The notes under the pieces were generated by a model. It did not search any database. It saw nothing but the letters and a program-made list of their open reading frames with translations, and was not told the origin of the DNA. Made by a program: the position numbers and the translations under genes. A DNA stretch of 64,000 nt from Stenotrophomonas sp. ISL-67 (GTDB lineage Bacteria; Pseudomonadota; Gammaproteobacteria; Xanthomonadales; Xanthomonadaceae), in contig NZ_JAGGRL010000001.1 in assembly GCF_018612915.1 (NCBI RefSeq), forward strand, positions 658,561 through 722,560, read 5' to 3'. This document shows, in pieces, positions 1-8,743 of the stretch. Numbering within the stretch: position 1 is the stretch's first letter; every line of letters starts with the position of its first letter.

Positions 1-201
1 CGGCAGCTCGCGTTTGAGCATCGCCAACGCTTCCATCGCCACCGGCGTACGCAGGGTCAGTTCGATGGCCGGCAGGCCACCTTCCAACAGTGCCGCACTG
101 ACCGCGCGTGCCTGGTCCAGCGTATGCACGGTGACCACCGGCAAGATGCCCGCGGCAAGCAACAGGGTTTCAGCGCGTTTCTGGTGTACAGCAATGGTCA
201 T
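1..201 (-). CDS. eda: KDPG aldolase, N-terminal part (cut by window edge)
   Basis: The first 67 codons of 2-keto-3-deoxy-6-phosphogluconate aldolase, which splits KDPG into pyruvate and glyceraldehyde-3-phosphate in the last Entner-Doudoroff step. The visible part starts MTIAVHQKRAETLL and contains ILPVVTV followed by PAIELTLRTP; the Glu and Arg of ELTLRT match the catalytic Glu/Arg pair of the E. coli enzyme. It is the last gene of the minus-strand run zwf-glk-pgl-edd-eda and lies 211 bp downstream of edd, with two GTAG palindromes in the gap. The C-terminal two thirds, including the Schiff-base lysine, lies outside the window. Confidence 0.9.
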   Translation of the reverse strand, partial: MTIAVHQKRAETLLLAAGILPVVTVHTLDQARAVSAALLEGGLPAIELTLRTPVAMEALAMLKRELP

Positions 202-252
202 GAAAATTTCTTCCTGTTGATCGGGAACACTGGTTGACCAAGGGTCCCGAGG

Positions 253-274
253 GTCGGCCAACGGCCGACGCTAC
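253..274 (-). repeat. SMAG/REP palindrome (edd-eda gap)
   Basis: Imperfect palindrome GTCGGCC/GGCCGAC ending in GTAG on the minus strand. First of two such elements between edd and eda; a hairpin here in the transcript could affect eda mRNA level or stability (inference). Confidence 0.8.
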
Positions 275-385
275 CGATTCGCCGACGCCAAAGAGGCACC
301 GGAATGTGGGGTGAGGCCCCCGCCGTCGCCTCACATCAGGCGACACCTACCGCCGCTTCTGCCGTTCGCATCCGGCCATCCGTGG

Positions 386-408
386 AGCCGGGCAGAGCCC
401 GGCTCTAC
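386..408 (-). repeat. SMAG/REP palindrome (just after edd)
   Basis: GTAG followed by the palindrome GCCGGGCTCTGCCCGGC on the minus strand, 5 nt past the edd stop codon. It belongs to the subtype that recurs at 24527 and 38466. Confidence 0.85.
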
Positions 409-412
409 CGCG

Positions 413-2329
413 TCAGGCGTCCTTTGCTTCATGCGGAGCAAGCGCAGCAGCAGCGTCATGCCCCAGTTCGTACTCCGCGTCGTAATTCCAGATATCGCCG
501 TCGGCAGCCGCCGGCCCGCAGGAAATCGAGATCGCCCCCTGGTCGGCCGGACCCACCAGACGGCGGTTCATCGCGAACAGGTTGCGGCCCAGGTCGTGCG
601 CTGCCGGTGCCGTGTTCGGCGCCTGCTCGCGCGCTGCCCATTCGGCCGCGTCCACCAGCACTTCCAGCGTGCCCGCTTCACCGTCCAAACGGATGATGTC
701 GCCCTCGCGTACCCGCCCGAGCGGACCACCGCGCGACGCTTCCGGCGTCATGTGGATCGCCGCCGGGAACTTGCCCGACGCGCCCGATAGACGGCCGTCC
801 GTCACCAGTGCCACCCGCCGGCCCTGGTTCTGCAGCAGCCCCAGCAACGGCGCCAGCGAATGCAGTTCCGGCATTCCGTTCGCACGCGGCCCCTGGTAAC
901 GCACCACCGCCACGAAATCCTGCGGCAGCAGGCCCGCCGCGTGCAGCTTGTTCAACACCTGCGGCGCATCCACCACCACCGCCGGCGCCTCGATCGACCG
1001 GTACTGCGGCTTCACCGCCGACAGCTTGATCAGCGAACGGCCCAGGTTGCCGCGCAGCAGCCGCAGCCCGCCTTGTGCCTCGAACGGCTCGGCCACCCCG
1101 CGCACCACCTCACGGTCCGCGCTTTCCGCAATGCCATCGACCCAGGTCAGCGCACCTTCGCGCAGCGCCGGATCCTGCGTGTACTGGCGCATGCCACCTT
1201 CGGCCACCGTCACCAGGTCCCCGTGCATCAGCCCCGCGTCCATCAGCTCACGGAACACGAATGCCGTACCACCGGCCGCCGCGAAACGGTTCACGTCCGC
1301 CTCGCCGTTCGGGTACACCCGCGCCAGCAGCGGCACCAACTGCGACAGCTGGTCCATGTCATCCCACGTCAACACGATGCCCGCCGCCCGCGCCACCGCG
1401 ATCCAGTGGATCGTGTGGTTGGTCGAACCGCCCGTGGCCATCAGCGTGACCACCGCATTGACGATCGCGCGCTCATCGATCAAACGACCCAGCGGCCGGA
1501 AATCGTCGCCCAGCGCCGTGATCTCCAGCGCACGTACCGCCGCATGGCGGGTCAGCGCATCACGCAGTGGCGTCTCTGGATTGACGAACGACGCGCCCGG
1601 CAACTGCACGCCCATCGCCTCCAGCAGGGTCTGGTTGGAATTGGCCGTGCCGTAGAACGTGCACGTGCCCACCCCATGGTATGACGCCGCTTCCGCCTCC
1701 AGCAGCTCCTCGCGCGTGGCCAGGCCGGCCGCATAGCGCTCGCGCACCTCGGCCTTCTGCTTGTTCGGAATGCCCGGCGTCATCGGCCCTGCCGGCAGGA
1801 AAATCGCCGGCAGGTGGCCGAACGCCAGCGCGCCGATCAGCAGGCCCGGCACGATCTTGTCGCACACGCCCAGGTAGACCGTGCTGTCGAACATGTCATG
1901 GCTCAGGCCGATCGCGGTCGATTGCGCGATCACATCGCGCGAGAACAGCGACAGCTCCATGCCGCCGCGGCCCTGCGTGACCCCGTCGCACATCGCCGGC
2001 ACACCGCCGGCGACCTGCGCGGTCGCACCGAGCGAACGCGCGGTTTCGCGCAGGATCTCCGGGTAGTGCTCGAACGGCTGGTGCGCCGACAGCATGTCGT
2101 TGTAGGCAGTGACGATGCCGAGGTTCGGCGTCACGCCGCCGCGCAGGCGACTCTTGTCGGTCGGGCCGCAGGCCGCGAAGCCGTGGGCGAGGTTGCCGCA
2201 GCTCAGGCGCGAACGGAACGGGCCGTCGCGCAGCGAGGCGTCGATGCCGGCCAGGTACGCGGCGCGCGAGGCGGCGCTGCGCTGGACGATGCGCTCGGTG
2301 ATGGCATGGAGTTTTGGATGCAGGCTCAT
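413..2329 (-). CDS. edd: Phosphogluconate dehydratase
   Basis: 638 aa enzyme that dehydrates 6-phosphogluconate to KDPG, the committed step of the Entner-Doudoroff pathway. It belongs to the IlvD/Edd family and has the family signatures MCDGVTQG (about residue 113), CDKIVPG (about 155) and [13 protein letters not shown] (about 220); cysteines in this family hold a [4Fe-4S] cluster. Length fits the family (about 600-640). It starts 46 bp downstream of pgl and is followed by eda, so the five pathway genes are probably co-transcribed. Dihydroxy-acid dehydratase (IlvD) is the only alternative, and the neighbours exclude it. Confidence 0.96.
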   Translation of the reverse strand: MSLHPKLHAITERIVQRSAASRAAYLAGIDASLRDGPFRSRLSCGNLAHGFAACGPTDKSRLRGGVTPNLGIVTAYNDMLSAHQPFEHYPEILRETARSLGATAQVAGGVPAMCDGVTQGRGGMELSLFSRDVIAQSTAIGLSHDMFDSTVYLGVCDKIVPGLLIGALAFGHLPAIFLPAGPMTPGIPNKQKAEVRERYAAGLATREELLEAEAASYHGVGTCTFYGTANSNQTLLEAMGVQLPGASFVNPETPLRDALTRHAAVRALEITALGDDFRPLGRLIDERAIVNAVVTLMATGGSTNHTIHWIAVARAAGIVLTWDDMDQLSQLVPLLARVYPNGEADVNRFAAAGGTAFVFRELMDAGLMHGDLVTVAEGGMRQYTQDPALREGALTWVDGIAESADREVVRGVAEPFEAQGGLRLLRGNLGRSLIKLSAVKPQYRSIEAPAVVVDAPQVLNKLHAAGLLPQDFVAVVRYQGPRANGMPELHSLAPLLGLLQNQGRRVALVTDGRLSGASGKFPAAIHMTPEASRGGPLGRVREGDIIRLDGEAGTLEVLVDAAEWAAREQAPNTAPAAHDLGRNLFAMNRRLVGPADQGAISISCGPAAADGDIWNYDAEYELGHDAAAALAPHEAKDA

Positions 2330-2375
2330 TGGCTACCGGCTATGGGAGGGCGAACGGGACGACAGGCACATGCAA

Positions 2376-3098
2376 TCAATCGCACCAGTGGATGCGCAGC
2401 GTGGGGCCATCGATGTCGATCGCGTTCAGGATGGGGTACAGCTGCGCGTTGTTGCTTTCCAGTGCCTGCTTCAGCACTTCCAGTTTCTGCTTGCCGCGCA
2501 GCAGCAGCAGGCGCTGGCGGCAGCGGCGCAGACCGTGCGGGGTGAGCGTGATGCGCAGCGGCCACTGGTTCGAACCCGGGCAGCCGGTGGCATCCAGCGC
2601 CGCGTAGGGCAGGGTGCTTTCCAGCGCCCGCGCCAGGTCGCGCGAGCCCGGGAACAGTGAAGCGGTGTGGCCGTCGTTGCCCATGCCCAGCACCGCCAGG
2701 CTCGGCGGCTGGCTGTACTGGGCCTGCAGGTTGGCGTCGTGCACGCATTCGGGCAGCGGCTTGCCGACCCGCACCAGCGGGTCGAAGTGCGCGCCCTCGG
2801 CGCGGTTGAGCAGGCTCTGGCGAACCAGCCAGGCATTGCTGTCCCGATCCTGCGGCGACAGCCAGCGCTCATCGACCAGGCTGACTTCCACCCGGTCCCA
2901 CTGTACGTCCAGTTCGGCCAGTGCCTGGTACACCGGCGCCGGCGTGGTGCCGCCGGAGAGCAGCATGCGTGCGCGGCCTTCGGCGGCGATGTCGTGGTTG
3001 AGGATCTGCGCCATTTCGGCCGCGATCGTTTCGATCCACGCATCGGCATCGGAGTGCCGGACAAGGGTGAAGCGGTCGGAGTGGTCAAGCAGGTTCAT
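2376..3098 (-). CDS. pgl: 6-phosphogluconolactonase
   Basis: 240 aa cytosolic enzyme hydrolysing 6-phosphogluconolactone, the product of Zwf, to 6-phosphogluconate. It shows DevB/NagB-like motifs LSGGTTPAPVYQ (about residue 49), LVDERW (about 76) and GMGNDGHTASLFPG (about 138). The start codon overlaps the glk stop as ATGA (3095-3098), indicating translational coupling, which is why this start is preferred over the longer open frame upstream. It sits between glk and edd. Confidence 0.95.
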   Translation of the reverse strand: MNLLDHSDRFTLVRHSDADAWIETIAAEMAQILNHDIAAEGRARMLLSGGTTPAPVYQALAELDVQWDRVEVSLVDERWLSPQDRDSNAWLVRQSLLNRAEGAHFDPLVRVGKPLPECVHDANLQAQYSQPPSLAVLGMGNDGHTASLFPGSRDLARALESTLPYAALDATGCPGSNQWPLRITLTPHGLRRCRQRLLLLRGKQKLEVLKQALESNNAQLYPILNAIDIDGPTLRIHWCD

Positions 3099-4102
3099 GC
3101 AGCGCCTCCTGGCAGGTCGCGTTCGAGGTCGGCGGCATATCCCGCTGCGCCCAGCAGGCCCGCGTGCGGATGCATGACCGCCAGCGACGGCACCCGGGCC
3201 ATGATCGAAGAGAACCGACCCTTGTGTTCGAAGCGCTGGCGGAAACCGGAATGCTGCAGCGAATCGAGCATCTTGGGCACCAGCCCGCCGGTCAGGAACA
3301 CGCCGTCCCAGGCACCCTGGATCAGCACCAGGTCGCCAGCGATCGCGCCGAAGACCGCGCAGAACAGATCCACCGTGCGCATCGCCTGCGGGTCGCCGTG
3401 CAAGGCACGCGCGGTGACGTCCACCGGCTGCAGCTGGCCCGGATCGACGTCGGCCATCTCGCACACCGCGCGATGGATGTTGACCAGGCCCGGGCCGCAG
3501 ATCAGGCGTTCGTTGGACACCCGTCCGAACTGCTCGGACAGGATTTCCAGGATGCGGATCTCCTCCGGCGTGCCGGGCGGGAAGCTGACGTGGCCGCCCT
3601 CGGTTTCCAGCGGATAGCAGCGGCCATGGCGCAGGATCAGCCCACCCACGCCCAGCCCGGTGCCCGGGCCGATCACCGCGTAGTTGCGCGGCTGTCCGGG
3701 CTGACCCGGCACCCACGTCGCACCGCCGACCTGGACCACGTCCTGCGGCTGCAGCAGCGAAATCGCCATCGCCTGCGCGGCGAAGTCGTTGATCAGGTGC
3801 AGGTCGTCGAAGCCGAGCATGTGCGCGGTGCGCATGCGCGAGATCACCCACGGATGGTTGGTGATGCGTGCCTCGTCACCATCCACGCGGCCGGCCACGG
3901 CGAACACGCCGCGGCGCGCTTCGGCGCCGATCTGCTCCAGGTAATGCCGTGCGGCATCGCCCAGTGAGGGGAAATCGGCCACCACGAACTCGCGGATGCT
4001 GTCCTTGAGCAGCGGCGCGGCCAGGCTGGTGTCGGCCAGCGCGAAGCGGGCGTTGGTGCCGCCGATGTCGGCCACCAGCGCCGGTTGGGTCGACACCGTC
4101 AT
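3095..4102 (-). CDS. glk: Glucokinase
   Basis: 335 aa ATP-dependent glucokinase of the bacterial Glk type that makes glucose-6-phosphate for Zwf. It has the N-terminal phosphate-binding motif DIGGTNARFAL (about residue 11) and GPGTGLGVGG (about 135), both diagnostic for Pfam Glucokinase rather than the ROK family. The ATG overlaps the zwf stop as ATGA (4099-4102), and its own stop overlaps pgl the same way. Free glucose can thus enter the Entner-Doudoroff pathway from one operon. Confidence 0.95.
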   Translation of the reverse strand: MTVSTQPALVADIGGTNARFALADTSLAAPLLKDSIREFVVADFPSLGDAARHYLEQIGAEARRGVFAVAGRVDGDEARITNHPWVISRMRTAHMLGFDDLHLINDFAAQAMAISLLQPQDVVQVGGATWVPGQPGQPRNYAVIGPGTGLGVGGLILRHGRCYPLETEGGHVSFPPGTPEEIRILEILSEQFGRVSNERLICGPGLVNIHRAVCEMADVDPGQLQPVDVTARALHGDPQAMRTVDLFCAVFGAIAGDLVLIQGAWDGVFLTGGLVPKMLDSLQHSGFRQRFEHKGRFSSIMARVPSLAVMHPHAGLLGAAGYAADLERDLPGGAA

Positions 4103-5538
4103 GCGCGATCCTTGCGGTTGGCCTCGGCATCCACGTCGGCAGGCAGGAAGCCCAACGCCTGTTCGGGACCCCATTCGCCAGCCGGGTAGGGCTGCAGCGG
4201 CAGCTGGGCTTCCTTCCAGGCATCGCTGACGCTGTCGATCCAGGCCCACGCGGCGCGCACTTCATCATCGCGCACGAACAGCGCATGGTTGCCATTGAAC
4301 GCATCCAGGAACAGGCGCTCATAGGCGATACGACGGTGCAGGCCGGTCGGCACCGACAGTTCCAGTTCCAGCGGATGCAGCTCCAGCGCACCCCACTCCG
4401 GACCCGCCAGGCTGCTCATCAGGCCCAGCTCGATGTTTTCCTGCGGCTGCAGCTGGAAGGTGATGCGGTTGGGCGTGGCGTTGCCGCGGTCGGGGCGCTC
4501 GAACAGCCAATGCGTGACCGGCTTGAGCGTGACCACCACGCGGGTGGTGCGCTCGGCCAGGCGCTTGCCGGTGACCAGGTGGAACGGAACGCCGGACCAG
4601 CGCCAGTTGTCGATATGCGCGGTGACACCGGCGAAGGTTTCCACGTCGCTGCCTTCCGGCGGCTGGTAGGCCTGCGCGGGCTGGCCGTGGATGGTGCCGG
4701 CGGTGTAGCGGCCGCGCACGCTGTCGCGCGCGGCATGCTTCGCGTCCAGCGGACGCAGTGCACGCAGCACCTTGACCTTCTCATCGCGGATGCGGTCGGC
4801 TTCCAGCGATGCCGGCGGCTCCATCGCCACCAGGCACAGCAGCTGCAGGATGTGGCTCTGGACCATGTCGCGCAGCGCGCCTGAACGCGCGTAGTAGGCA
4901 TCGCGGCCATCCACGCCTTCGCTTTCGGCGACCAGGATGTGCACCGATTCGATGTAGTTGCGGTTCCACACCGCCTCGAGCAGCGTGTTGCCGAACCGCA
5001 GTGCGATCAGGTTCTGCACCGCCGCCTTGCCCAGGTAGTGGTCAAGGCGGAACACACGGTCTTCGTCGATCCACTGGCCGATGGTGGTCAGGATCTGTTC
5101 GGCGCTGGCGCTGTCGCTGCCGATCGGCTTTTCCAGCATCAGGCGCGCCGGTGCTGCCAGCGCGCCACCCAGGGCCAGGCCCTCGCAGGTCGAGATGTAC
5201 AGGCCCGGCGGAATGGCCAGGTAGCTCACGCAGTTGCGGTGGACCAGGTCGCGCACCGAGTCGGCCACCGAGTCGGGATCGCGTAGATCCACCGAGCGGT
5301 AATCGATGCGATCAAGCAGCGACTGGATGTCTTCCAGGCTGGCCGCCGGCATCGCCTGCTGCAGCCGTGGGCGCAGGATCTGGCGGAATGCGTCGGTGTC
5401 ATGTGGGGACAGCGCCAGTGCGCGGACCTTGAAGTCTTCCGGCAGCAGGCCATCGCCCAGCAGGCGCAGCAACGAAGGGAACAGGTAGCGCTGGGCGAGA
5501 TCGCCGGTGGCGCCAAACAGGAAGAGGGTATCGTGCAT
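4099..5538 (-). CDS. zwf: Glucose-6-phosphate 1-dehydrogenase
   Basis: 479 aa enzyme oxidising glucose-6-phosphate to 6-phosphogluconolactone with NAD(P)+. The nucleotide-binding motif FGATGDLAQR lies at residues 8-17 and the active-site signature DHYLGK at 166-171. The start MHDTLFLFG is chosen because it gives the usual N-terminus just before the Rossmann strand; an in-frame ATG 27 nt upstream (MSPGSE) is possible. First gene of the operon; a TTGACA box lies 31 nt upstream of the chosen start. Confidence 0.95.
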   Translation of the reverse strand: MHDTLFLFGATGDLAQRYLFPSLLRLLGDGLLPEDFKVRALALSPHDTDAFRQILRPRLQQAMPAASLEDIQSLLDRIDYRSVDLRDPDSVADSVRDLVHRNCVSYLAIPPGLYISTCEGLALGGALAAPARLMLEKPIGSDSASAEQILTTIGQWIDEDRVFRLDHYLGKAAVQNLIALRFGNTLLEAVWNRNYIESVHILVAESEGVDGRDAYYARSGALRDMVQSHILQLLCLVAMEPPASLEADRIRDEKVKVLRALRPLDAKHAARDSVRGRYTAGTIHGQPAQAYQPPEGSDVETFAGVTAHIDNWRWSGVPFHLVTGKRLAERTTRVVVTLKPVTHWLFERPDRGNATPNRITFQLQPQENIELGLMSSLAGPEWGALELHPLELELSVPTGLHRRIAYERLFLDAFNGNHALFVRDDEVRAAWAWIDSVSDAWKEAQLPLQPYPAGEWGPEQALGFLPADVDAEANRKDRA

Positions 5539-5545
5539 CGCTCGA

Positions 5546-5574
5546 GTTTCAGATCCGGGTGACATCGTTGTCAA
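5546..5574 (-). promoter_or_regulatory. Possible zwf promoter
   Basis: TTGACA (5574-5569, minus strand), then 17 nt, then TGAAAC (5551-5546). The -35 box is perfect, but the -10 box is poor. If real, the transcript would begin very near the MHDT start of zwf, which argues against the longer zwf start. Confidence 0.3.
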
Positions 5575-5624
5575 TCGCTTCTCGTCTATGTTCTCGGGGG
5601 TCCAGCTGGCCGCGGTGTCCGGTA

Positions 5625-5638
5625 GTTGCAGCTGCAAC
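5625..5638. promoter_or_regulatory. Perfect 14-bp palindrome upstream of zwf
   Basis: GTTGCAGCTGCAAC is perfectly self-complementary and lies about 87 bp upstream of zwf in the divergent gap between zwf and the ABC ATPase gene. It is a candidate dimer-binding site for an unidentified regulator. Confidence 0.35.
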
Positions 5639-5745
5639 ATGAACAGGTGCGGGCCTGCCCATCATGGGGCATGTCACGGGCCGATCGGGAGAATCTGCTT
5701 CCCTGAAGGCGACGCGGTCATGACCGATCATGGGATAGTGCCACG

Positions 5746-5759
5746 TGAAAACGTTTACA
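5746..5759. promoter_or_regulatory. LacI/GalR-type operator candidate
   Basis: TGAAAACGTTTACA is a near-perfect palindrome centred on CG, the layout of LacI/GalR-family operators (cre-like TGWnAnCGnTnWCA). It lies about 130 bp upstream of the ABC ATPase start and 210 bp upstream of zwf, so it could control either or both divergent units. No LacI-family gene is in the window. Confidence 0.5.
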
Positions 5760-5892
5760 TGGCAGAATGCGCAGACTGTATTCGATTGCAGTGGTCGCCG
5801 TCATGCGGCACCACGCCATCGACCTGCCATCGGGAGGGCCGAAGGCAGTTCCGCATCAACAGCCCGGCAGCGGGCGGACTGGAATGGGTGAT

Positions 5893-6987
5893 ATGGCAAA
5901 AGTGCAGTTGCAGGGCGTGCGCAAGGTCTACGACAACGGCCAGGTGGCCGTCCACGGCGCGACCTTCGAAGTGGCTGACGGGGAATTGATGGTCCTGGTG
6001 GGACCCTCGGGGTGTGGCAAGTCGACCCTGCTGCGCATGGTGGCCGGCCTTGAGGAGATCAGCGCTGGCACGCTGAGCATCGGCGACCGCGTGGTCAACG
6101 ATGTGGCGCCCAAGGATCGCGACATCGCCATGGTGTTCCAGAGCTATGCGCTGTACCCGCATATGACCGTGGCCGAAAACCTCGCCTTCGGCCTGAAGCT
6201 GCGTGGCCACGACAAGGCGACGATTGCCCGGCGGGTCAACGAGGCGGCGCAGACGCTGGGCCTGACCGACATGCTGGACAAGCTGCCCAAGGCGATGTCC
6301 GGCGGCCAGCGCCAGCGCGTGGCGCTGGGCCGTGCGCTGGTGCGCGAACCGGCGGTGTTCCTGTTGGATGAGCCGCTGTCGAACCTGGATGCCAAGCTGC
6401 GCCACAGCGTGCGCACCGAAATCGCGCAGCTGCACCGCAAGCTGGGCACGACGATGATCTACGTGACCCATGACCAGGTCGAAGCGATGACCCTGGGGCA
6501 GCGCATCGTGGTGCTCAAGGATGGGGTGATCCAGCAGATCGACACGCCGATGGCGCTGTACGACCGCCCGGCCAACCTGTTCGTGGCCGGCTTCCTCGGC
6601 AGCCCCGCGATGAACGTGCTGCGCGGCACCCTGGAACGCGGCGATGGCGGGCTGCTGGTCCGCAATGCCGCGCTGCACGCGCCGCTGGGCGAGGCGACGG
6701 TTGATCCGGCCTGGATCGGCCGCAGCCTGGCCGTCGGCGTACGCCCGGAGCATCTGCAGCCGGCGGCGCCGGGCGATGCCACCGCGTTCGAGTCGACCAT
6801 TGATGGCATCGAACCGGTCGGCAACGAGATCTTCGTCAACATGACCCACGGCGACCAGGCCCTGGTGATGCGCGTGGCACCGCAGGCATTGCCGGCGGTG
6901 GGTGGCACGATCCGCGTGGCGATCCAGCCGCAGGGGTTGCATTTCTTTGATGCGGAGAGTGGGGAACGGTTGAATCACGACGTTTGA
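5893..6987 (+). CDS. Sugar ABC transporter ATP-binding protein (MalK/UgpC type)
   Basis: 364 aa ATPase of the CUT1 carbohydrate-import family. It has Walker A GPSGCGKST (residues 37-45), signature MSGGQRQRV, Walker B VFLLDEPLSNLDAKLR, the switch-region THDQVEA and a C-terminal TOBE-like regulatory part of about 130 residues, as in MalK/UgpC/MsmK. The start is the ATG of MAKVQLQGV, preceded by a GGA-rich stretch; an ATG 9 nt upstream is the alternative. No permease or binding-protein gene is adjacent, so it probably energises importers encoded elsewhere (inference). It is divergent from zwf across a gap with a LacI-type operator. Confidence 0.88.
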   Translation: MAKVQLQGVRKVYDNGQVAVHGATFEVADGELMVLVGPSGCGKSTLLRMVAGLEEISAGTLSIGDRVVNDVAPKDRDIAMVFQSYALYPHMTVAENLAFGLKLRGHDKATIARRVNEAAQTLGLTDMLDKLPKAMSGGQRQRVALGRALVREPAVFLLDEPLSNLDAKLRHSVRTEIAQLHRKLGTTMIYVTHDQVEAMTLGQRIVVLKDGVIQQIDTPMALYDRPANLFVAGFLGSPAMNVLRGTLERGDGGLLVRNAALHAPLGEATVDPAWIGRSLAVGVRPEHLQPAAPGDATAFESTIDGIEPVGNEIFVNMTHGDQALVMRVAPQALPAVGGTIRVAIQPQGLHFFDAESGERLNHDV

Positions 6988-7024
6988 CGGGACGGGTCAC
7001 GACCTGCGGTTGTGACCTGCGGCT

Positions 7025-7120
7025 TCGTTCGGCATGGCGTTGACACGCCATCTCCGTTCGGCATGGTGTTGACACGCATGGCGGTTCGTCCTCTTCGTTC
7101 GGCATGGCGTTGACACGCAT
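7025..7120. repeat. Three direct copies of a ~25-bp unit
   Basis: The unit starting CGTTCGGCATGGCGTTGACA occurs at about 7025, 7054 (one T variant) and 7095, separated by short unrelated spacers. The third copy runs into a GTAG palindrome. No coding potential is evident in the 230-bp gap between the ABC ATPase and ygfZ. Confidence 0.7.
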
Positions 7121-7133
7121 GGCGTGTCACTAC
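7111..7133 (-). repeat. SMAG/REP palindrome (GACACGC/GCGTGTC type)
   Basis: GTAG followed by TGACACGCC-ATG-CGTGTCA on the minus strand. It overlaps the third direct repeat copy. Confidence 0.75.
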
Positions 7134-7183
7134 GACCCTTGGTCGAGCGGTTTTGGGGTCGAACGGACAATTTTGGCTGGGGC

Positions 7184-7206
7184 GTAGGGACACGCCATGC
7201 GTGTCC
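7184..7206 (+). repeat. SMAG/REP palindrome (GACACGC/GCGTGTC type)
   Basis: GTAG followed by the palindrome GGACACGCCATGCGTGTCC, plus strand, 12 nt beyond the ygfZ stop. It faces the element at 7111, giving an inverted pair. Confidence 0.8.
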
Positions 7207-7217
7207 TGCGGGGGCCG

Positions 7218-8081
7218 TCAGCGGGCGAGGCCTTCCAGCAACGGTACCGGGTGGGCTTCCATGCTGTTCACGCTCAACGCGCCTTCGGGCATTTCCAGTG
7301 GCAACACCGCCAAGGCCAGGTCGCCAGCGACGCTGGCGACGGTACCGATGTCGGCGCCGTTCTGCTGCACCTTGGCGCCGCTCTCGACGCCGTCGGCTAC
7401 GCGCAGCAGCTGCAACGCACGCTTGGCCTTGCCCAGGAAATGGGTGCGCGCCACGATTTCCTGGCCGGGGTAGCAGCCCTTCTTCACGCTGTAACCGTTC
7501 AACCGGTCCAGGCCGAGCTGCTGCGGGGTCCACTGTTCGCGCTGGTCGGCCGCCAGGCGCGGCACGCCATAGCGCAGGTCCGACTGGCGCCAGGCCAGTT
7601 CAAACGCGGAATCCGTCGCGGTACTGTCCGCGGGCATGGGTGCGATCTTCAGGGTGCGCGGCAATGCATCGCTGCCCACGTCCAGCTCCAATGCATCGCC
7701 TTCCAGCGCAATGGCGGCGCCGGAAGCCGCTTCCGGCGCGGTGAAGCTGCCGGCCACGACCAGGTCGGTGCGCACCTCGAGCGTGACCTTGCGGCGGAAC
7801 ACAAACCGCTGTAACTGCGACGCAATCGCATCGGCATCGCCGTCCGCCAGCACCAGCAGCACGTGCTCCTGGTCCACCCGCAACAGCTGAAACACAGCCA
7901 GCGTGCGGCCCTTGGCGTTCAGCCATGCACTCCACTGCCAGTGCCGCAGGGGCAGGGCAGTGACGTCGCTGGAGAATTGGGCATGGGCGAACACCGCCGC
8001 TTCCGGGCCGCGCAGACTGAGCAGCGCGTGACCTGCAAGGCGCGGAAAACCGATGAAATCGAGGGCGAGGTTGTCAGGCAC
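7218..8081 (-). CDS. ygfZ: YgfZ-family folate-binding Fe-S maturation protein
   Basis: About 287 aa YgfZ/GcvT-like protein. In E. coli YgfZ uses folate to support assembly or repair of certain Fe-S enzymes. The diagnostic motif KGCYPGQEIVART with its conserved cysteine is present about 90 residues before the C-terminus. The start is uncertain: a GTG at 8081 (VPDNLALDF) avoids overlap with the divergent small gene at 8121, whereas an ATG at 8132 would overlap it. It is divergent from the sdh locus, which encodes an Fe-S enzyme, so the neighbourhood fits its role. Confidence 0.88.
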   Translation of the reverse strand: MPDNLALDFIGFPRLAGHALLSLRGPEAAVFAHAQFSSDVTALPLRHWQWSAWLNAKGRTLAVFQLLRVDQEHVLLVLADGDADAIASQLQRFVFRRKVTLEVRTDLVVAGSFTAPEAASGAAIALEGDALELDVGSDALPRTLKIAPMPADSTATDSAFELAWRQSDLRYGVPRLAADQREQWTPQQLGLDRLNGYSVKKGCYPGQEIVARTHFLGKAKRALQLLRVADGVESGAKVQQNGADIGTVASVAGDLALAVLPLEMPEGALSVNSMEAHPVPLLEGLAR

Positions 8082-8120
8082 GTGAACGGGGTCTAAAATT
8101 TGTGCGTTGCGAGACCACCC

Positions 8121-8294
8121 ATGATAGGCCAAACAACCCCCACTCCAGATTCCGAACCTGAAGCCCCGCTGGTACCGGAGGAGCAGCCGCTCGCCGATAC
8201 GCCGGTGGTGCCTGTGGAAATCGGTGGCCGCGGCGGACTTGATCCGGTGCGGTACGGAGATTGGGAGAAAAACGGACGCTGCATCGATTTCTGA
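8121..8294 (+). CDS. Succinate dehydrogenase assembly factor 4-like protein (DUF1674)
   Basis: 57 aa small protein whose last ~25 residues, GGRGGLDPVRYGDWEKNGR, carry the SDHAF4/DUF1674 signature (GG..G.EPTRYGDWE.KGR). In eukaryotes SDHAF4 binds flavinylated SdhA and promotes its assembly with SdhB. The N-terminal half is Pro/Glu-rich and probably disordered. It is the first gene of the sdh run, 56 bp upstream of sdhC. The start ATG (MIGQTTPTP) lies downstream of the divergent ygfZ start. Confidence 0.85.
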   Translation: MIGQTTPTPDSEPEAPLVPEEQPLADTPVVPVEIGGRGGLDPVRYGDWEKNGRCIDF

Positions 8295-8350
8295 TCAGCA
8301 TTGAGCCAACGCGGCATTGTGCCGCCCAGCCGAGACAACGAGCCCAGCGA

Positions 8351-8743
8351 ATGGCCGCCAGAGAACGTCCCCTTTCCCCGCACCTTCAGGTGTATCGCTG
8401 GCAGATCCAGATGGCCACCTCGATCCTGCATCGAGCGACCGGCATCTTTCTGTCTGTTGGAGCCCTGATCATCGCCGGCGGCCTGCTGGCCCTGATGATG
8501 GGTCCTGAATCCTGGAACTGCTTCGCCGGCCACGCCGGCAGCTGGTATGGAAAGCTGTTCCTGTTCGCATGGACGTGGTCGTTTGCCTACCACTTCTGCA
8601 ACGGCATCCGCCACATCGTGCAGGACTTCGCCATCGGCTTCAGCATTCCCGCCTTCGTGCGCAGCAGCTGGCTGTCGGTCATCGCCAGCCTGGTGATCAC
8701 TGCGCTGGTCTGGGCCTATGTGTTCCTGGGAGCCGCCGCATGA
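8351..8743 (+). CDS. sdhC: Succinate dehydrogenase cytochrome b556 subunit
   Basis: 130 aa membrane anchor of complex II with three hydrophobic helices. It starts MAARERPLSPHLQVYRWQ, the family signature (RPLSPHLxIY), followed by SILHRATGI with the haem-associated His. It helps bind haem b and ubiquinone. The stop overlaps the sdhD start as ATGA. An open frame continues upstream in-frame, but this ATG matches the family N-terminus. Confidence 0.94.
   Translation: MAARERPLSPHLQVYRWQIQMATSILHRATGIFLSVGALIIAGGLLALMMGPESWNCFAGHAGSWYGKLFLFAWTWSFAYHFCNGIRHIVQDFAIGFSIPAFVRSSWLSVIASLVITALVWAYVFLGAAA

Noticed and set aside
413..899. Long open frames on the strand opposite edd
   Set aside because: They are shadows of edd: no ribosome site, biased composition and no family match; this is usual in high-GC DNA.
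6997..7193. Small minus-strand frames with repeated CVSTPCRTK-like words
   Set aside because: The repeated words simply translate the direct DNA repeats at 7025-7120; no ribosome site.
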